A stretch of 7,537 bases of DNA from assembly GCA_023266435.1 (NCBI GenBank), contig JAHFQF010000024.1:9184-16720 (forward strand). The letters are read 5' to 3'. This DNA is from Legionellales bacterium (GTDB lineage Bacteria > Pseudomonadota > Gammaproteobacteria > Berkiellales > Berkiellaceae). The notes below the pieces were generated by a model, which saw nothing but the letters and a program-made list of their open reading frames with translations, was not told the origin of the DNA and searched no databases. The translations under genes were made by a program, and so were the position numbers. How positions within the stretch are numbered: the first letter of the stretch is position 1; each line of letters starts with the position of its first letter. Positions 1-7,537 of this stretch are shown piece by piece.

Positions 1-1
1 T

Positions 2-715
2 AAATTAGATACTAGTAAGTTGTTGTATCCTCCTTTTGATGCAGAGGGCAATGAACATCCCAAAGCAGGGCTACCGATTGGCGATGATTTTGAAGCGACC
101 AGTTATATCTTCCAAAAAGAAGATAGCTTATGGGATAACTATGGCCATGGTGTGTTTGCTAGACGCATTGATCATAATACCCAGGAAGAGTTTGACGAAT
201 CCTTTAGCTTTGAGGTGCCTTTATCCATGGTGCCGATTGCTGTGCAGGAAGGTCATAGTAGTTTGTATAAATATGATGAATTTGGCAATCAAGTCTTAAA
301 AAATGGGCAGCCAGTTTTAGCAGACGATGTATTTGGTATTAAATTTGATTTAGCCTCTGAAGATGCTGGTTTTAGTCAAAACGGAATTAAAGACTTTGAA
401 TTAAATCGGTTTGATAACATCGATACAACACACATTGAGAAAACACTGCGTATAGAAACCATTGGGATTGATGAACGTACAAACAATAATGCACTGACGA
501 ATCAACAAACGAAAGATTTGGCCAGCGATGAAGGGCAATGGAAAGTAGCGGATGTAAGCTTTGAGGGCGCCTTAGAAGCGCTATGGCAAAAATTCCACGC
601 ACCTTTGTCTCGCTTAGAAAGTACTTATGGTGTCAACCGTAAATTCGATGTTTTAGAGTTTATCAAAAATGAAAATCAAGCAGAGCAACCCATTTATCAA
701 AAACTTTTGGATAGT
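2..715 (+). other. Unrecognised N-terminal part of the fragment
   Basis: Residues 1-238 match no family I recognise. The stretch mixes predicted beta strands (for example SFEVPLSM) with polar loops and contains the first D-x-x-G-N turn (D92 to N96). Around residues 180-197 there is a W-x-V...F-x-G-A-L-x-A-L-W segment that recalls the G-x9-W module signature seen downstream, but with different spacing, so it may be a degenerate copy. The protein continues upstream of the window. Confidence 0.4.
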
Positions 716-3700
716 AAAGTTGAAATCAGTGTCGGACTTATAGATAAGCTGCACTTACCTGATGGATATTTTCAGAGTGTGGATGCTAATTTTTCCTATG
801 ATGGGAACGGCCATTATATATTAACAGGTAATGATTTGGCCACAGCGTTAGTACAGTGGAATCGCGGCGAAGATCAAATCATCACCGACATTGATGGCAA
901 TCTTCATACAGTGCCTCATTTAGAGCCTACCATGTACTTCAGAACGGATTTATACAGTGCGGCCGACTTTACGGTGTCAGTCAAAGCATTTGAAGCGGCC
1001 AGTGATAAACCATTTTATAATCCTTCCGATGTATTGGTGATTGTTGATGGTGAAGCACAAGCGGTAAACCCTCAAGCAAACCCAGCCGGCTCCACGCATC
1101 AAACAGGTATTGAGACCCATTTGAGTTTTGGCATGGGCTCTGATGGTGAGTTGAACGGTCAAGCAGACTTGAATGTACAAGTCCATATTAACATGTTAGA
1201 TCATGATAGCAGTGAGGATGTTGAGGTTACTTTAACACTTCACGGTAATTTACCTTTTGACAAACTCTTATTGTTACAATCAGAGAACTCTCATGCAGTC
1301 TGGACGCAGAGTTTAAGCCAACCTAATGTCTTTACAGCAAGAGTACCTGCTAATGAAGCAACGACGTTGTCAGATAGCTTTTTATTACGGGGAAAAACGG
1401 CAGACTTCATTTCATCAGACGCACAGGGTGGTTCAGTTTCGGGTGAGAAGATCACTTTTGATATGCGTGTTGTGACTCATGAAAAAATAGAAGACTATCA
1501 GGTTCACAATCAGTCCAGCGATCCCAATGCTGTGCTTACAAAAGTCTCGACGATTTCTACACAACGCACGCCAGCTGGTGTCGTCAACGTTGCTGAGAAA
1601 ACACACGATTATTTAGTGGATGTACGCTCAGCGTTTAAAGCCATTGAGGCTCAATTAAAAACCATTAAAAGCACAGAAGTCACCGCTTTAGAAGCATTAA
1701 AAGCAGCCAAAGATAATGGGGATTCTGCTGCTGCAACAAAATTATTAAAAGATCATCCACAGCTCAGTCAGTATTTAGATAAAGAAGGAAAACTGACGGT
1801 TAGCTTCCCACTTTCTAAAGATTTCTTTACTGAAGGGGCCTCATATAGTATTAAGTTACCTAATACTTTAAGTTTACCACCCTCATTAGAGTCTAAGCAA
1901 ACCTACAGCATTCAAATTGTTTTACCTAAAGAAAGCGAAATGCTTACTAAAGCTGCTCCACCAGATTTGAATTTTAAATGGTTAGACAGCAATACAGATG
2001 CGTGGACAATCACCACCAAATCTGGCCAACCTACGGTTCTGGAGATCAAATTAAGTAGCACAGATATTGCAGATTTTAATACTTTTCAAGCAGGTTTAGG
2101 GCAACAAAAAACGCCAGATGCTACTGCTCATTATGTGCAACAGTTCTTGAGTAACCATCCTGCCTTTAATAATTTAATTGATGACAGTGGTAATTTGGCT
2201 GTCAAATTACCTATTTCAGGAGAAATGCGTCAATACGTAGATGATTCGAATTATGCTCTAAAAAATGTTTCGATTACTTCTACGATTAGTCCGAAACCAG
2301 GCGATGCAGTTGAGATCGCTAAGACTTCAATCAATCAAGACCTTTTGGCTGCTGATGAAATTCACTATACGCTTAGCCCAAGCGCGACTTTGACCGGTTA
2401 TAAGCTCCCTACTGAGCTTGCAAATCAATATCCTTTGAAATTGCAGGTTGATCTAGACTTAAGCCAGATTCATGATTCACGTCCGGTAGAAATAAAAATC
2501 CCTTTACCGCTAGACACGCAGATGTTATCTGGCAGTAACTTATTGGGGGGCTTAGACTGGAGTTTACCCGCTGGATCAGGTTGGAGCATTGTTGGTGATC
2601 ACGTAGTCAAAGAGTTTTCAGCAGCTGAAATTAAGCAACTGCAACTGATACAAGCTGAAAATCATACCAAAATGATTGAATTTCCAACGCTTCAGTACCA
2701 TTTAGTCGATGAACGTGCTTTTAGTCTACTGAGTGATCTAGAAAAAGCGCCTCTCACATTAACAGCAGAAGCCAATGCTTTAGCGCCTAGCGATCATGAG
2801 CCATATACCAATGCATTGGACTTTTCTATCAATATAGATTTGTTAAATGTTTCTGACACACAATCAGTGACTATACGCGTTAATTTACCACCAGAAAACA
2901 CCATGCTGAATTCGCAAAAAGTAACTGCGGACTCTAGTTTTGCGTGGAAAGTGAGCGATGCAAGTAGCGGTTGGACTGTTGATGCAGCGAATCATCAATT
3001 AGTGAAAGTCTTATCACAAAGTGAAATCAAAGCTTTAAAAAATGAAAGTACTAGTACTGATGTTGCGGGTATCAAAGTTCCTCTAGCCTACACTTCACAT
3101 TATGCTGAAGATGTTAGAAAAATTAACGATTTGTCTTTTGATTATACGGCGACTAAGCAAGAAGCCGCTATCATTAACAAATATGTACATCAAGCTGATA
3201 TTTCTGAAAATCATTTCGCTTTCAATGAACAGTCTGATAGCTATCTAGACAAAGTCAAATTAACGTTTAGTCTTGAACACATGCAATTAATTGGTCAAAA
3301 TAACACGGTAGTGAAATTGCCTTCTTTTGATGTTGATCAATTACTAGAAGGATTGCATTTATCTAAAGATAAAAATGGCAACTTGCCTGATGGCTTGGTT
3401 GTCGTCAATTCTCAGAATGGGCCAAGCGTCACCATAGAGGGCGCTGCCTTAAAGACGGTGCTGGCAGAATGGTTACAGCTCCATGATGCACACGCCCCCA
3501 TTACATTATTATTAGATGGTAATGATGGTAAGCCTTATTATTTTAATGGATCTTTACAATATGATGATTTGGCTGTGGGTAATGAGACAACCGATACGCA
3601 TGTTGTCAATGTTTTTGATCAAGTAGATATTACCAAAATTGGTCAAGAAACCATTGCGGCGAGTGCGGAATCCGTCCCTTACTCAGTCGATCTGACCAAT

Positions 3701-6700
3701 GGCTTTGTAGAGCTGTACAAGGAATATGTTGAACCGCATCGTGATCAATTGGCTTTTAGCTTAAAAGATCAGATGCAAGTATTGCAATCTCAAATAGCGC
3801 AAACGTTGGGACAAAATCCTAGTGCGGATCAAATTAACAATTACCTAAAAAATCTGAGTATTGATTTGCGGTTAGGATACAACTCCTATGAAATCAAACC
3901 TGCCACCTTGCAATTAATTAAACACAATGACTTGGCTGACAGTGTTTATGGAAAAGACGCAACCACAGGAAGTGTCACTGAATTAAAGTTAATTCAAACA
4001 AGCCAATTTATCAGCGTTCCTGTCGCAATAAATACTAGATCTGTGCTAGTTGATGGAGTTGAAGTCTTTGCAAAAACCAATGCACAGGGTGGTAAATACA
4101 TTGAGGTGCGTGACTCGTTATATCAAATCTCAGGCGATGATTTGGCGGATATTTATCATACCTGGTCAGCGGGAGGTGCGGGTAATAATAATTTAGCCAG
4201 TGTTTTAATTAATGGATATAACAGCAAACCGTTTACCTTAGATACTTCGGTCATTAACACACGCGCTCTAGATGATCGTGGCAATCCACTCAGTATATCC
4301 AATACAGACTATACGATTAATGCGGGAAAAAATAGTAGTGGAGCGGCTTTAGGCAGTAAGAATCTATTGTCTTTCAATGAGATGATTCATGTGCTGCATC
4401 CAGAGTTATCTTCTTCCAGTATTACAGTCAAATTAGATACACCTCGTGATTTAATCAAGCCGCCTGAAATTACAGATGAAAAATTTGAAAAGGTTTTTTT
4501 AGGTCAGGAAGTCAATGAAAAAGGCGAATCAGTGAATGTTTATGAGTATCAACTGAAAGGTGATGACTTTGAAAAAGCATTTGATACTTGGTTAAGTCAG
4601 GCAATGACGGATAGAGGTGGTTTTAACGCTTCAGCCAAATTTTCAACCAATGTTCAGGTGTATCAACCCGACGACTTTACAATTGATGCGCGTGTAGAGC
4701 ATGGATTAGGGCCAGATCGAGAAAGTAAGGGCCTGTATGCGGATACGATTATTCAAGTCGGTGCACGTGATGACATTTTGGTCAGTGAGCCTGGTAGAGA
4801 AGCTTTTAACTATGTCAAAGAAGTTGGCGACGGAGAAGTCAAGAAAGTTGCTTTGGATTTATCAGAAGCATTTAAACTACTTGCAGAGAAATTTGTGGTC
4901 AATGGCGGCTTTAGTCCAGAAAATATTTTAAATTCTGAAATCAGGATTTCCATCATCGGTGGTGGCAAAGAGGATGGAGAAGGTCCAGCTATCGTCAGTC
5001 CAGGTGTGAAAAAAATAGACGCTGCTGCAGGAAATTCTCGTTTAGGATTCGAAGAGTGGGTGATGAGCAACCCAGATGCTGGAAAACAGGGGCAAACATC
5101 GAATGCCAGCACTAGCTCTCACAATGGAACTTTAGATATTATAGATAGATTCCAAAAGTGGTTAAAAGCATCCGGTGCTGAAAAAGAAATCATACAAAAA
5201 GAAGCCGCTACGGTTGAATTACAATTAAATGATCACCGCGATGAGGACATCGCTATCCGTTATAAATTAACTTATGCTGATGGCGGAGATCCTGTTACCT
5301 TTAGACCCGATCAGTTTGTGGTTGTAGATGCCGTGGTTAATGGTGTCAATAAAGATAGCTTAGCGTTAGAGGTACATCCACCCGAATTCCTGCAAGAGCG
5401 GGGATTATCAGGCCTTTTTAAAGTAAGCTATACAGTGAAAATGGATTTCCCTGATCAGGATTCTTCTGAAAAACATTTGATTCAATTAGAAATCTATGAT
5501 ACAGACGGTAAGCTCATTAATATACCATTTAAAATTTTCAAAGATTCAGCAGATGAAGGATGGCAACGTGGTCCTAACAACACCATCGTCTTTGATCCAG
5601 AAAAGATAGATGTGACTACTTTAGAAAATGGCCATTTTGAGAAAACATTAGACTTGCGCTTTGACATAGAGGACTTAGTCAATAAAGGGTATTTAGAACG
5701 CTCTACCGATGGCACAATACGCCAGTTGAATTTTATTACCAATGTGAAAGTCACTTCAACAGAAGACACTGCTGGTTTGCAAATTGAAGAGTTAAAACCA
5801 TTAGAGCAAAGTTTATTAAAACTGCCTTCAGAAACCAGCGTGAAAGAGTTCTTGAGCAGTAGTCAAAGTCAGCATACTCAAACAACAATTCGATTTGCTT
5901 CAGTGAATGAATCTTTGGTTGAGAAAACGACTGTTGATGCAAAATCAGTGCCTGCAGCTGAGCGTCTCAGAGAGTATTATGAGGACCATAAGCTGGCACC
6001 AGTTGGTCTTAAAGCTGAGCATGCCGGTACTGAAGTTGGTATTGTTAATATCGCCAACATTTACTCGAAAATCAATAGCTCTAGTAAGGAGCTTTTGAAA
6101 AATGATCAATGGTTTGAAATCCAAAAAGTACTAAATGATTTAAAAGACTATAAAAATACGCATACAGCTGACGAGTTTTCAAAACTTAAGATTACTTTGA
6201 ATATAGACAGCTTGAATCCCAAGGCTTTAAATGCGACGCTTGATCTAGATGGAGCTAAGCAAATCAGTAATACGCAATGGGAAGTCAGTGCAAAAGCATT
6301 GCTGGATACTGTAAAACCATTGCCTGGTTTACAAGCAGATTATTATAATGGTTCCATCGCATGGCCTGGTACGCAGGGTGCTTCTGTATCTGCATCTCCT
6401 TTGGCCACCAAATTAGACTCTCAACTTAACCATCCAACCACAGATACCGAATTTGGTAGCTCAGCCAGCATGCCTGGCATTACTGATGTGTTTTCTGCGC
6501 GTTGGACAGGTCAATTATTAGCAGATACAACTGGCAAACATCAATTCCAGATTCAAGCCGATTCGGGTAGTACTGTAGAGGTTTGGATAGATGGAACAAA
6601 AGTGATTACTGGCACTGTTCCTGGGGTTGCTCCTGCTTCTGGAGTGCTGACCTCAGCAAGTGCTGGTATTACTTTTACAGCAGATACTAAACACAACGTT

Positions 6701-7537
6701 GAAGTGAGATATGTGGATTCGAATGGTGGAAAAAATGACATCGTTTTCCAATGGAAACAACCAGGGGAGACTGCCTTTTCAGCGGTACCTACGGATAATC
6801 TGTTTGCACCAGTAAACAATCCTTTTGCACCGAATGTTGATCCATTACATTTTATTGTAAATACAGGCATTGTCTCGAATATTGGGGTGGCAGTTATAGA
6901 CGATAAGGGAAACTCTGTTCCGTTCAAGCATGCGGACATACCCGTTCCAGTGTCGATGAACGTGACAGATCACACCATTGACTTACAAAATGTCTTTGAA
7001 AAAGTCAGAGATGGTGATATTAATCTGAATGATGCGACCATTAAGTTGGAGTTATCCTCCACAGGCAACACTGCTTTACCCCCTTATTTTGAGTTTTCAG
7101 CTGATGTGACAGGTGGAAAATCTTATACTATTTCATTGGGTAATCTTAAAGCAGAGTATCAAGATTGGTTGGAAGCACAAAGTGTTAATACAACAAAAGC
7201 AAATTCCACACCCGCTTTGATTACTTTATCAGATGATGTTACCTTCGTGTCGAATAACCCTACGGTCAAATTAACCTATACAAATGAGTATTCGCTTGAT
7301 GATAAATCTGAGATAAAATTCAATGGCTATGAAGAATTAGAAGTCAGTACAGGAGCCATCACAACGGCATCTGATGCAGGTGATCGTGCGCTTTCTTCAG
7401 TGGTACATAAAGAATATTATCCCGATCTCACTTCAGTGATTAGTTCAATTTTTAATAAAGTGCCTAATGTTGGCTTAACGTTGACTGGCGCAACTAGCGC
7501 GACAACTAGTGCAGCGAATGGTTTGGCTGCTTATATT
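2..7537 (+). CDS. Giant modular PA14-containing surface/secreted adhesin-like protein, internal fragment (both ends missing)
   Basis: The frame starting at base 2 is open for 2512 codons to the last base, with neither a start nor a stop, so this is an internal piece of a larger gene. A stop-free run of this length in AT-rich DNA cannot be chance. The product is Asp/Asn/Ser/Thr-rich, has no in-frame Cys codon that I can find, and shows no membrane span. It is built from diverged beta-sandwich-like modules (residues about 239-1568) broken by two helical inserts, then a flexible linker, further beta segments and a PA14 domain (residues 2107-2270). In known large type I-secreted adhesins of Gram-negative bacteria, PA14 domains sit in the ligand-binding part and stalk modules are Cys-free. 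By analogy I infer a cell-surface or secreted adhesin. No RTX nonapeptides, secretion signal or anchor are visible, so the export route is unknown. A large exoprotein of another class remains possible. The open frame is certain; the adhesin role is moderately likely. Confidence 0.93.
716..1021 (+). repeat. G-x9-W beta module, copy 1
   Basis: Residues 239-340. In order it shows a strand, an LPDG turn (compare the 'PxG' turn of adhesin sandwich repeats), the signature GNDLATALVQW (G276 to W286), a D-x-x-G-N turn at D296, and a closing strand ADFTVSVKA with F323. The signature has a hydrophobic residue at G+3 and G+7 and Trp at G+10, as in three later copies. The order strand, short amphipathic helix, strand suggests one independent beta-sandwich-like domain. 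The boundaries are approximate. Confidence 0.5.
1109..1483 (+). other. Beta-sandwich module resembling 'DxDGSE' repeats of large adhesins
   Basis: Residues 370-494. The segment DHDSSEDVEVTLTL, followed by LPFDKLLL (L417) and W434, then a T-L-S-D-S-F-L-L strand and a final strand TFDMRVVTHE, follows the order of the repeat seen in many RTX/VCBS-type adhesins: an acidic D-x-D-x-S-E start, a Pro turn, a Trp and 'dL' strand, and a closing strand. The usual Gly of DGSE is Ser here. The match is by pattern memory only. The LP-x4-LL part also links this module to the LP-x4-ML units downstream. Confidence 0.4.
1595..1777 (+). other. Helical insert 1
   Basis: Residues 532-592 are rich in Ala, Lys, Glu and Leu, with few beta-branched residues after residue 560. 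They contain runs such as LEALKAAKDN and AAATKLLKDH with leucines at helix-like spacing. This contrasts with the strand-rich sequence on both sides. A D-x-x-G-K turn at D593 begins the next strand region. It probably forms a helical hairpin or a spacer between sandwich modules. There is no sign of a transmembrane helix because the segment is highly charged. Confidence 0.5.
1844..2290 (+). repeat. LP-x4-ML / paired-Trp unit A
   Basis: Residues 615-763. This is the first of three diverged units. It has LPKESEML (L641 to M647), then W660 and W668 eight residues apart (the second in A-W-T-I), then a polar-hydrophobic segment ending in S-T-D-I with I689. It also holds a D-x-x-G-N turn at D727 and the strand pair around VKLPISGEM. 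Unit A is longer than B and C, with an extra helical stretch around residues 700-725. No nucleotide repeat is evident, so the copies are old. Confidence 0.5.
2360..2779 (+). repeat. LP-x4-ML / paired-Trp unit B
   Basis: Residues 787-926. It carries LPLDTQML (L835 to M841), then LDWSL with W853, SGWSI with W861 (eight apart), and FSAAEIKQL with I877. These landmarks occur in the same order and at nearly the same spacing as in units A and C. The unit closes with a strand LTLTAEAN. It begins with a strand pair (LKLQVDLDL) before the LP turn. It probably folds as a single beta-sandwich domain of the stalk. Confidence 0.55.
2792..3154 (+). repeat. LP-x4-ML / paired-Trp unit C
   Basis: Residues 931-1051. 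It carries LPPENTML (L962 to M968), FAWKV with W982, SGWTV with W991 (nine apart), and LSQSEIKAL with I1009. It closes with a strand LSFDYTAT. It aligns best with unit B: both have S-G-W-[ST]-[IV] and a [FL]-S-x-[AS]-E-I-K segment. The LP motif lies 127 residues after that of B, against 194 between A and B, so unit length is variable. Confidence 0.55.
3200..3577 (+). repeat. G-x9-W beta module, copy 2
   Basis: Residues 1067-1192. The signature is GAALKTVLAEW (G1147 to W1157), with hydrophobics at G+3 and G+7. It is followed 24 residues later by the strand YYFNGSLQY with F1181. Upstream in the same module are strands VKLTFSL and VVKLP and a D-x-x-G-N turn at D1123. The module therefore seems to join features of the LP units (an LP turn) with the G-x9-W signature, which hints that both families share one fold. 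Confidence 0.5.
3701..3856 (+). other. Helical insert 2
   Basis: Residues 1234-1285 are predicted helical: a first helix GFVELYKEYVEPHRDQL, a second rich in Gln and Leu (DQMQVLQSQIAQTL), and a third after NPSADQ. The Gln-rich heptad-like pattern could form a short coiled coil. It lies between G-x9-W copies 2 and 3, as helical insert 1 lies between earlier beta modules. Nothing suggests an enzymatic role. Confidence 0.45.
4007..4285 (+). repeat. G-x9-W beta module, copy 3
   Basis: Residues 1336-1428. It contains strands FISVPVAI and SVLVDGVEVFA, the signature GDDLADIYHTW (G1378 to W1388), a short Gly/Asn loop, and 23 residues after the Trp the strand KPFTLDTSV with F1411. It ends in a D-x-x-G-N turn at D1424. 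The GDD start and the F-T-[LIV] closing strand make it the closest relative of copy 4. Confidence 0.55.
4460..4705 (+). repeat. G-x9-W beta module, copy 4
   Basis: Residues 1487-1568. The signature is GDDFEKAFDTW (G1520 to W1530), preceded by the strand VNVYEYQLK and followed 29 residues later by PDDFTIDARV with F1559. The closing strand is very similar in pattern to ADFTVSVKA of copy 1. The G of copies 3 and 4 lie 142 residues apart, which may be the natural period of this module. Confidence 0.55.
4706..4957 (+). other. Degenerate beta module
   Basis: Residues 1569-1652. A strand (YADTIIQVG) and an acidic loop precede VALDLSEAFKLLAEKF, which has the same strand-then-short-helix layout as the G-x9-W signature but lacks its Gly and has Phe (F1631) where the Trp would be. 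It ends in the strand SEIRISIIG. Similar D-L-x-x-x-F segments occur near residue 2330 (IDLQNVFEKV), so this may be a variant of the same module family. Confidence 0.35.
4958..5128 (+). other. Gly/Ser/Asn-rich linker
   Basis: Residues 1653-1709 begin with GGGKEDGEGP and end in a Ser/Thr/Asn/Gly-rich stretch (SNASTSSHNG), with little regular strand pattern apart from a short LGFEEWV piece. This is the most flexible-looking part of the fragment. It divides the module array from the part that leads to the PA14 domain, and I read it as an interdomain hinge. Confidence 0.45.
5129..6319 (+). other. Unrecognised beta-rich and helical region before PA14
   Basis: Residues 1710-2106. It opens with a helix ending in FQKWLKASG (W1720). 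Next is an Ig-like run of strands (about residues 1735-1850: VELQL, IAIRYKLTYA, FVVVDAVV, FKVSYTVKM, IQLEIYDTDGKL) in which an acidic turn DFPDQDSSE recalls the D-x-D-x-S-E element near residue 400. After a second strand group (FEKTLDLRFDI, FITNVKVTS) comes a more helical stretch around residues 1980-2065 (NIYSKINSSSKELL, IQKVLNDLKDY). No family is recognised with confidence. Confidence 0.35.
6320..6811 (+). other. PA14 domain
   Basis: Residues 2107-2270 carry the PA14 landmarks in order: GLQADYYNG at the start (G2109), FSARWTGQL (F2164, W2168), TGKHQFQIQADSG (D2187), VEVWIDG (W2195, D2197), HNVEVRYVD (from H2231), a WKQPG turn (W2251) and a final P-T-D-N-L (L2267). PA14 is a beta-barrel found in adhesins, glycosidases and toxins, and often binds sugars. 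In many members the loop here reads A-D-D-G, and in the yeast flocculin-type lectins an Asp pair holds the calcium that contacts sugar. Here it is A-D-S-G, so the second Asp is Ser and sugar binding may be altered. A Gly/Pro/Ala/Ser-rich loop follows IDG. Family assignment is strong; ligand is unknown. Confidence 0.88.
6812..7537 (+). other. Beta-rich region after PA14, running off the window
   Basis: Residues 2271-2512. It shows a D-x-x-G-N turn at D2300, a segment IDLQNVFEKV, and the strand-helix piece TISLGNLKAEYQDW (G2380 to W2389, Gly to Trp nine apart instead of ten), followed by strands (PALITL, VTFVSN, VKLTYTNEY). This looks like one or two further stalk modules of the same general type as the G-x9-W copies. 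The last 20 residues are rich in Thr, Ala and Ser. No RTX repeat or anchor is seen before the window ends. Confidence 0.4.

Noticed and set aside
36..299. 87-codon + strand frame starting ATGATGCAG-like near the window start
   Set aside because: It overlaps the giant frame in another phase, has no ribosome binding context that stands out, and its product resembles no protein.
3047..3058. Perfect 12-base palindrome AGTACTAGTACT
   Set aside because: It encodes Ser-Thr-Ser-Thr in phase, sits in a loop of a coding region and has no partner copy, so it is most simply a coincidence of codon choice.
4184..4195. Gly/Asn-rich loop as a possible RTX calcium repeat
   Set aside because: The loop lacks the repeated G-G-x-G-x-D-x-hydrophobic-x nonapeptide, and no second copy follows.
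4495..4501. T TTT TTA slippery heptamer in phase with the giant frame
   Set aside because: It is a canonical -1 frameshift heptamer, but the -1 frame stops at 4516, no strong downstream stem is visible, and one such site is expected by chance in about 2500 AT-rich codons.
4810..5112. 100-codon open frame on the minus strand
   Set aside because: It is antisense to the linker region of the giant gene. Its Pro/Ser-rich product is what the Gly/Glu-rich sense codons would give in reverse.
6553..6939. 128-codon open frame on the minus strand
   Set aside because: It lies opposite the PA14 coding sequence, its product has no recognisable domain, and the + strand protein pattern fully explains the DNA.
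7490..7520. Short repeated ACTAG-containing pieces near the window end
   Set aside because: They fall in a Thr/Ala/Ser-rich stretch, where similar codons recur. There is no sign of an attachment site or insertion.

Overview
The window is the inside of one giant protein gene on the + strand. Reading codons from base 2 to base 7537 gives 2512 consecutive sense codons with no stop, no start that could be called the real one, and no gap for another gene. Both ends of the gene lie outside the window, so the full protein is longer than 2512 residues. I found no RNA gene, insertion sequence, CRISPR array, promoter or terminator. The DNA is AT-rich (roughly 40% GC by eye), favours A/T-ending codons such as TTA, and prefers CGT/CGC to AGA for Arg. 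That suggests a low-GC Gram-negative, perhaps gammaproteobacterial, host, but this is only inference.

The protein looks extracellular. I find no in-frame cysteine codon. It is rich in Asp, Asn, Ser, Thr and Gly and has many Asp-x-x-Gly-Asn/Lys hairpin turns. No membrane segment is visible. The one domain I recognise firmly is a PA14 domain (6320-6811), a beta-barrel fold often used for carbohydrate binding.

Layout: an unrecognised N-terminal part (2-715); a first beta module with a G-x9-W signature (716-1021); a module resembling the 'DxDGSE' sandwich repeats of large adhesins (1109-1483); a helical insert (1595-1777); three diverged tandem units sharing LP-x4-ML and paired Trp (1844-3154); a second G-x9-W module (3200-3577); a second helical insert (3701-3856); two more G-x9-W modules (4007-4285 and 4460-4705); a degenerate module; a Gly/Ser/Asn-rich linker (4958-5128); further beta and helical segments; the PA14 domain; and a C-terminal beta-rich stretch running off the window.

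The best reading is a giant modular surface or secreted adhesin. A long stalk of strongly diverged sandwich modules would present a PA14 domain that could bind a glycan. The RTX repeats, secretion signal or anchor that would settle the export route are not in this window. The module families beyond PA14 are defined here from internal comparison and may be undescribed.
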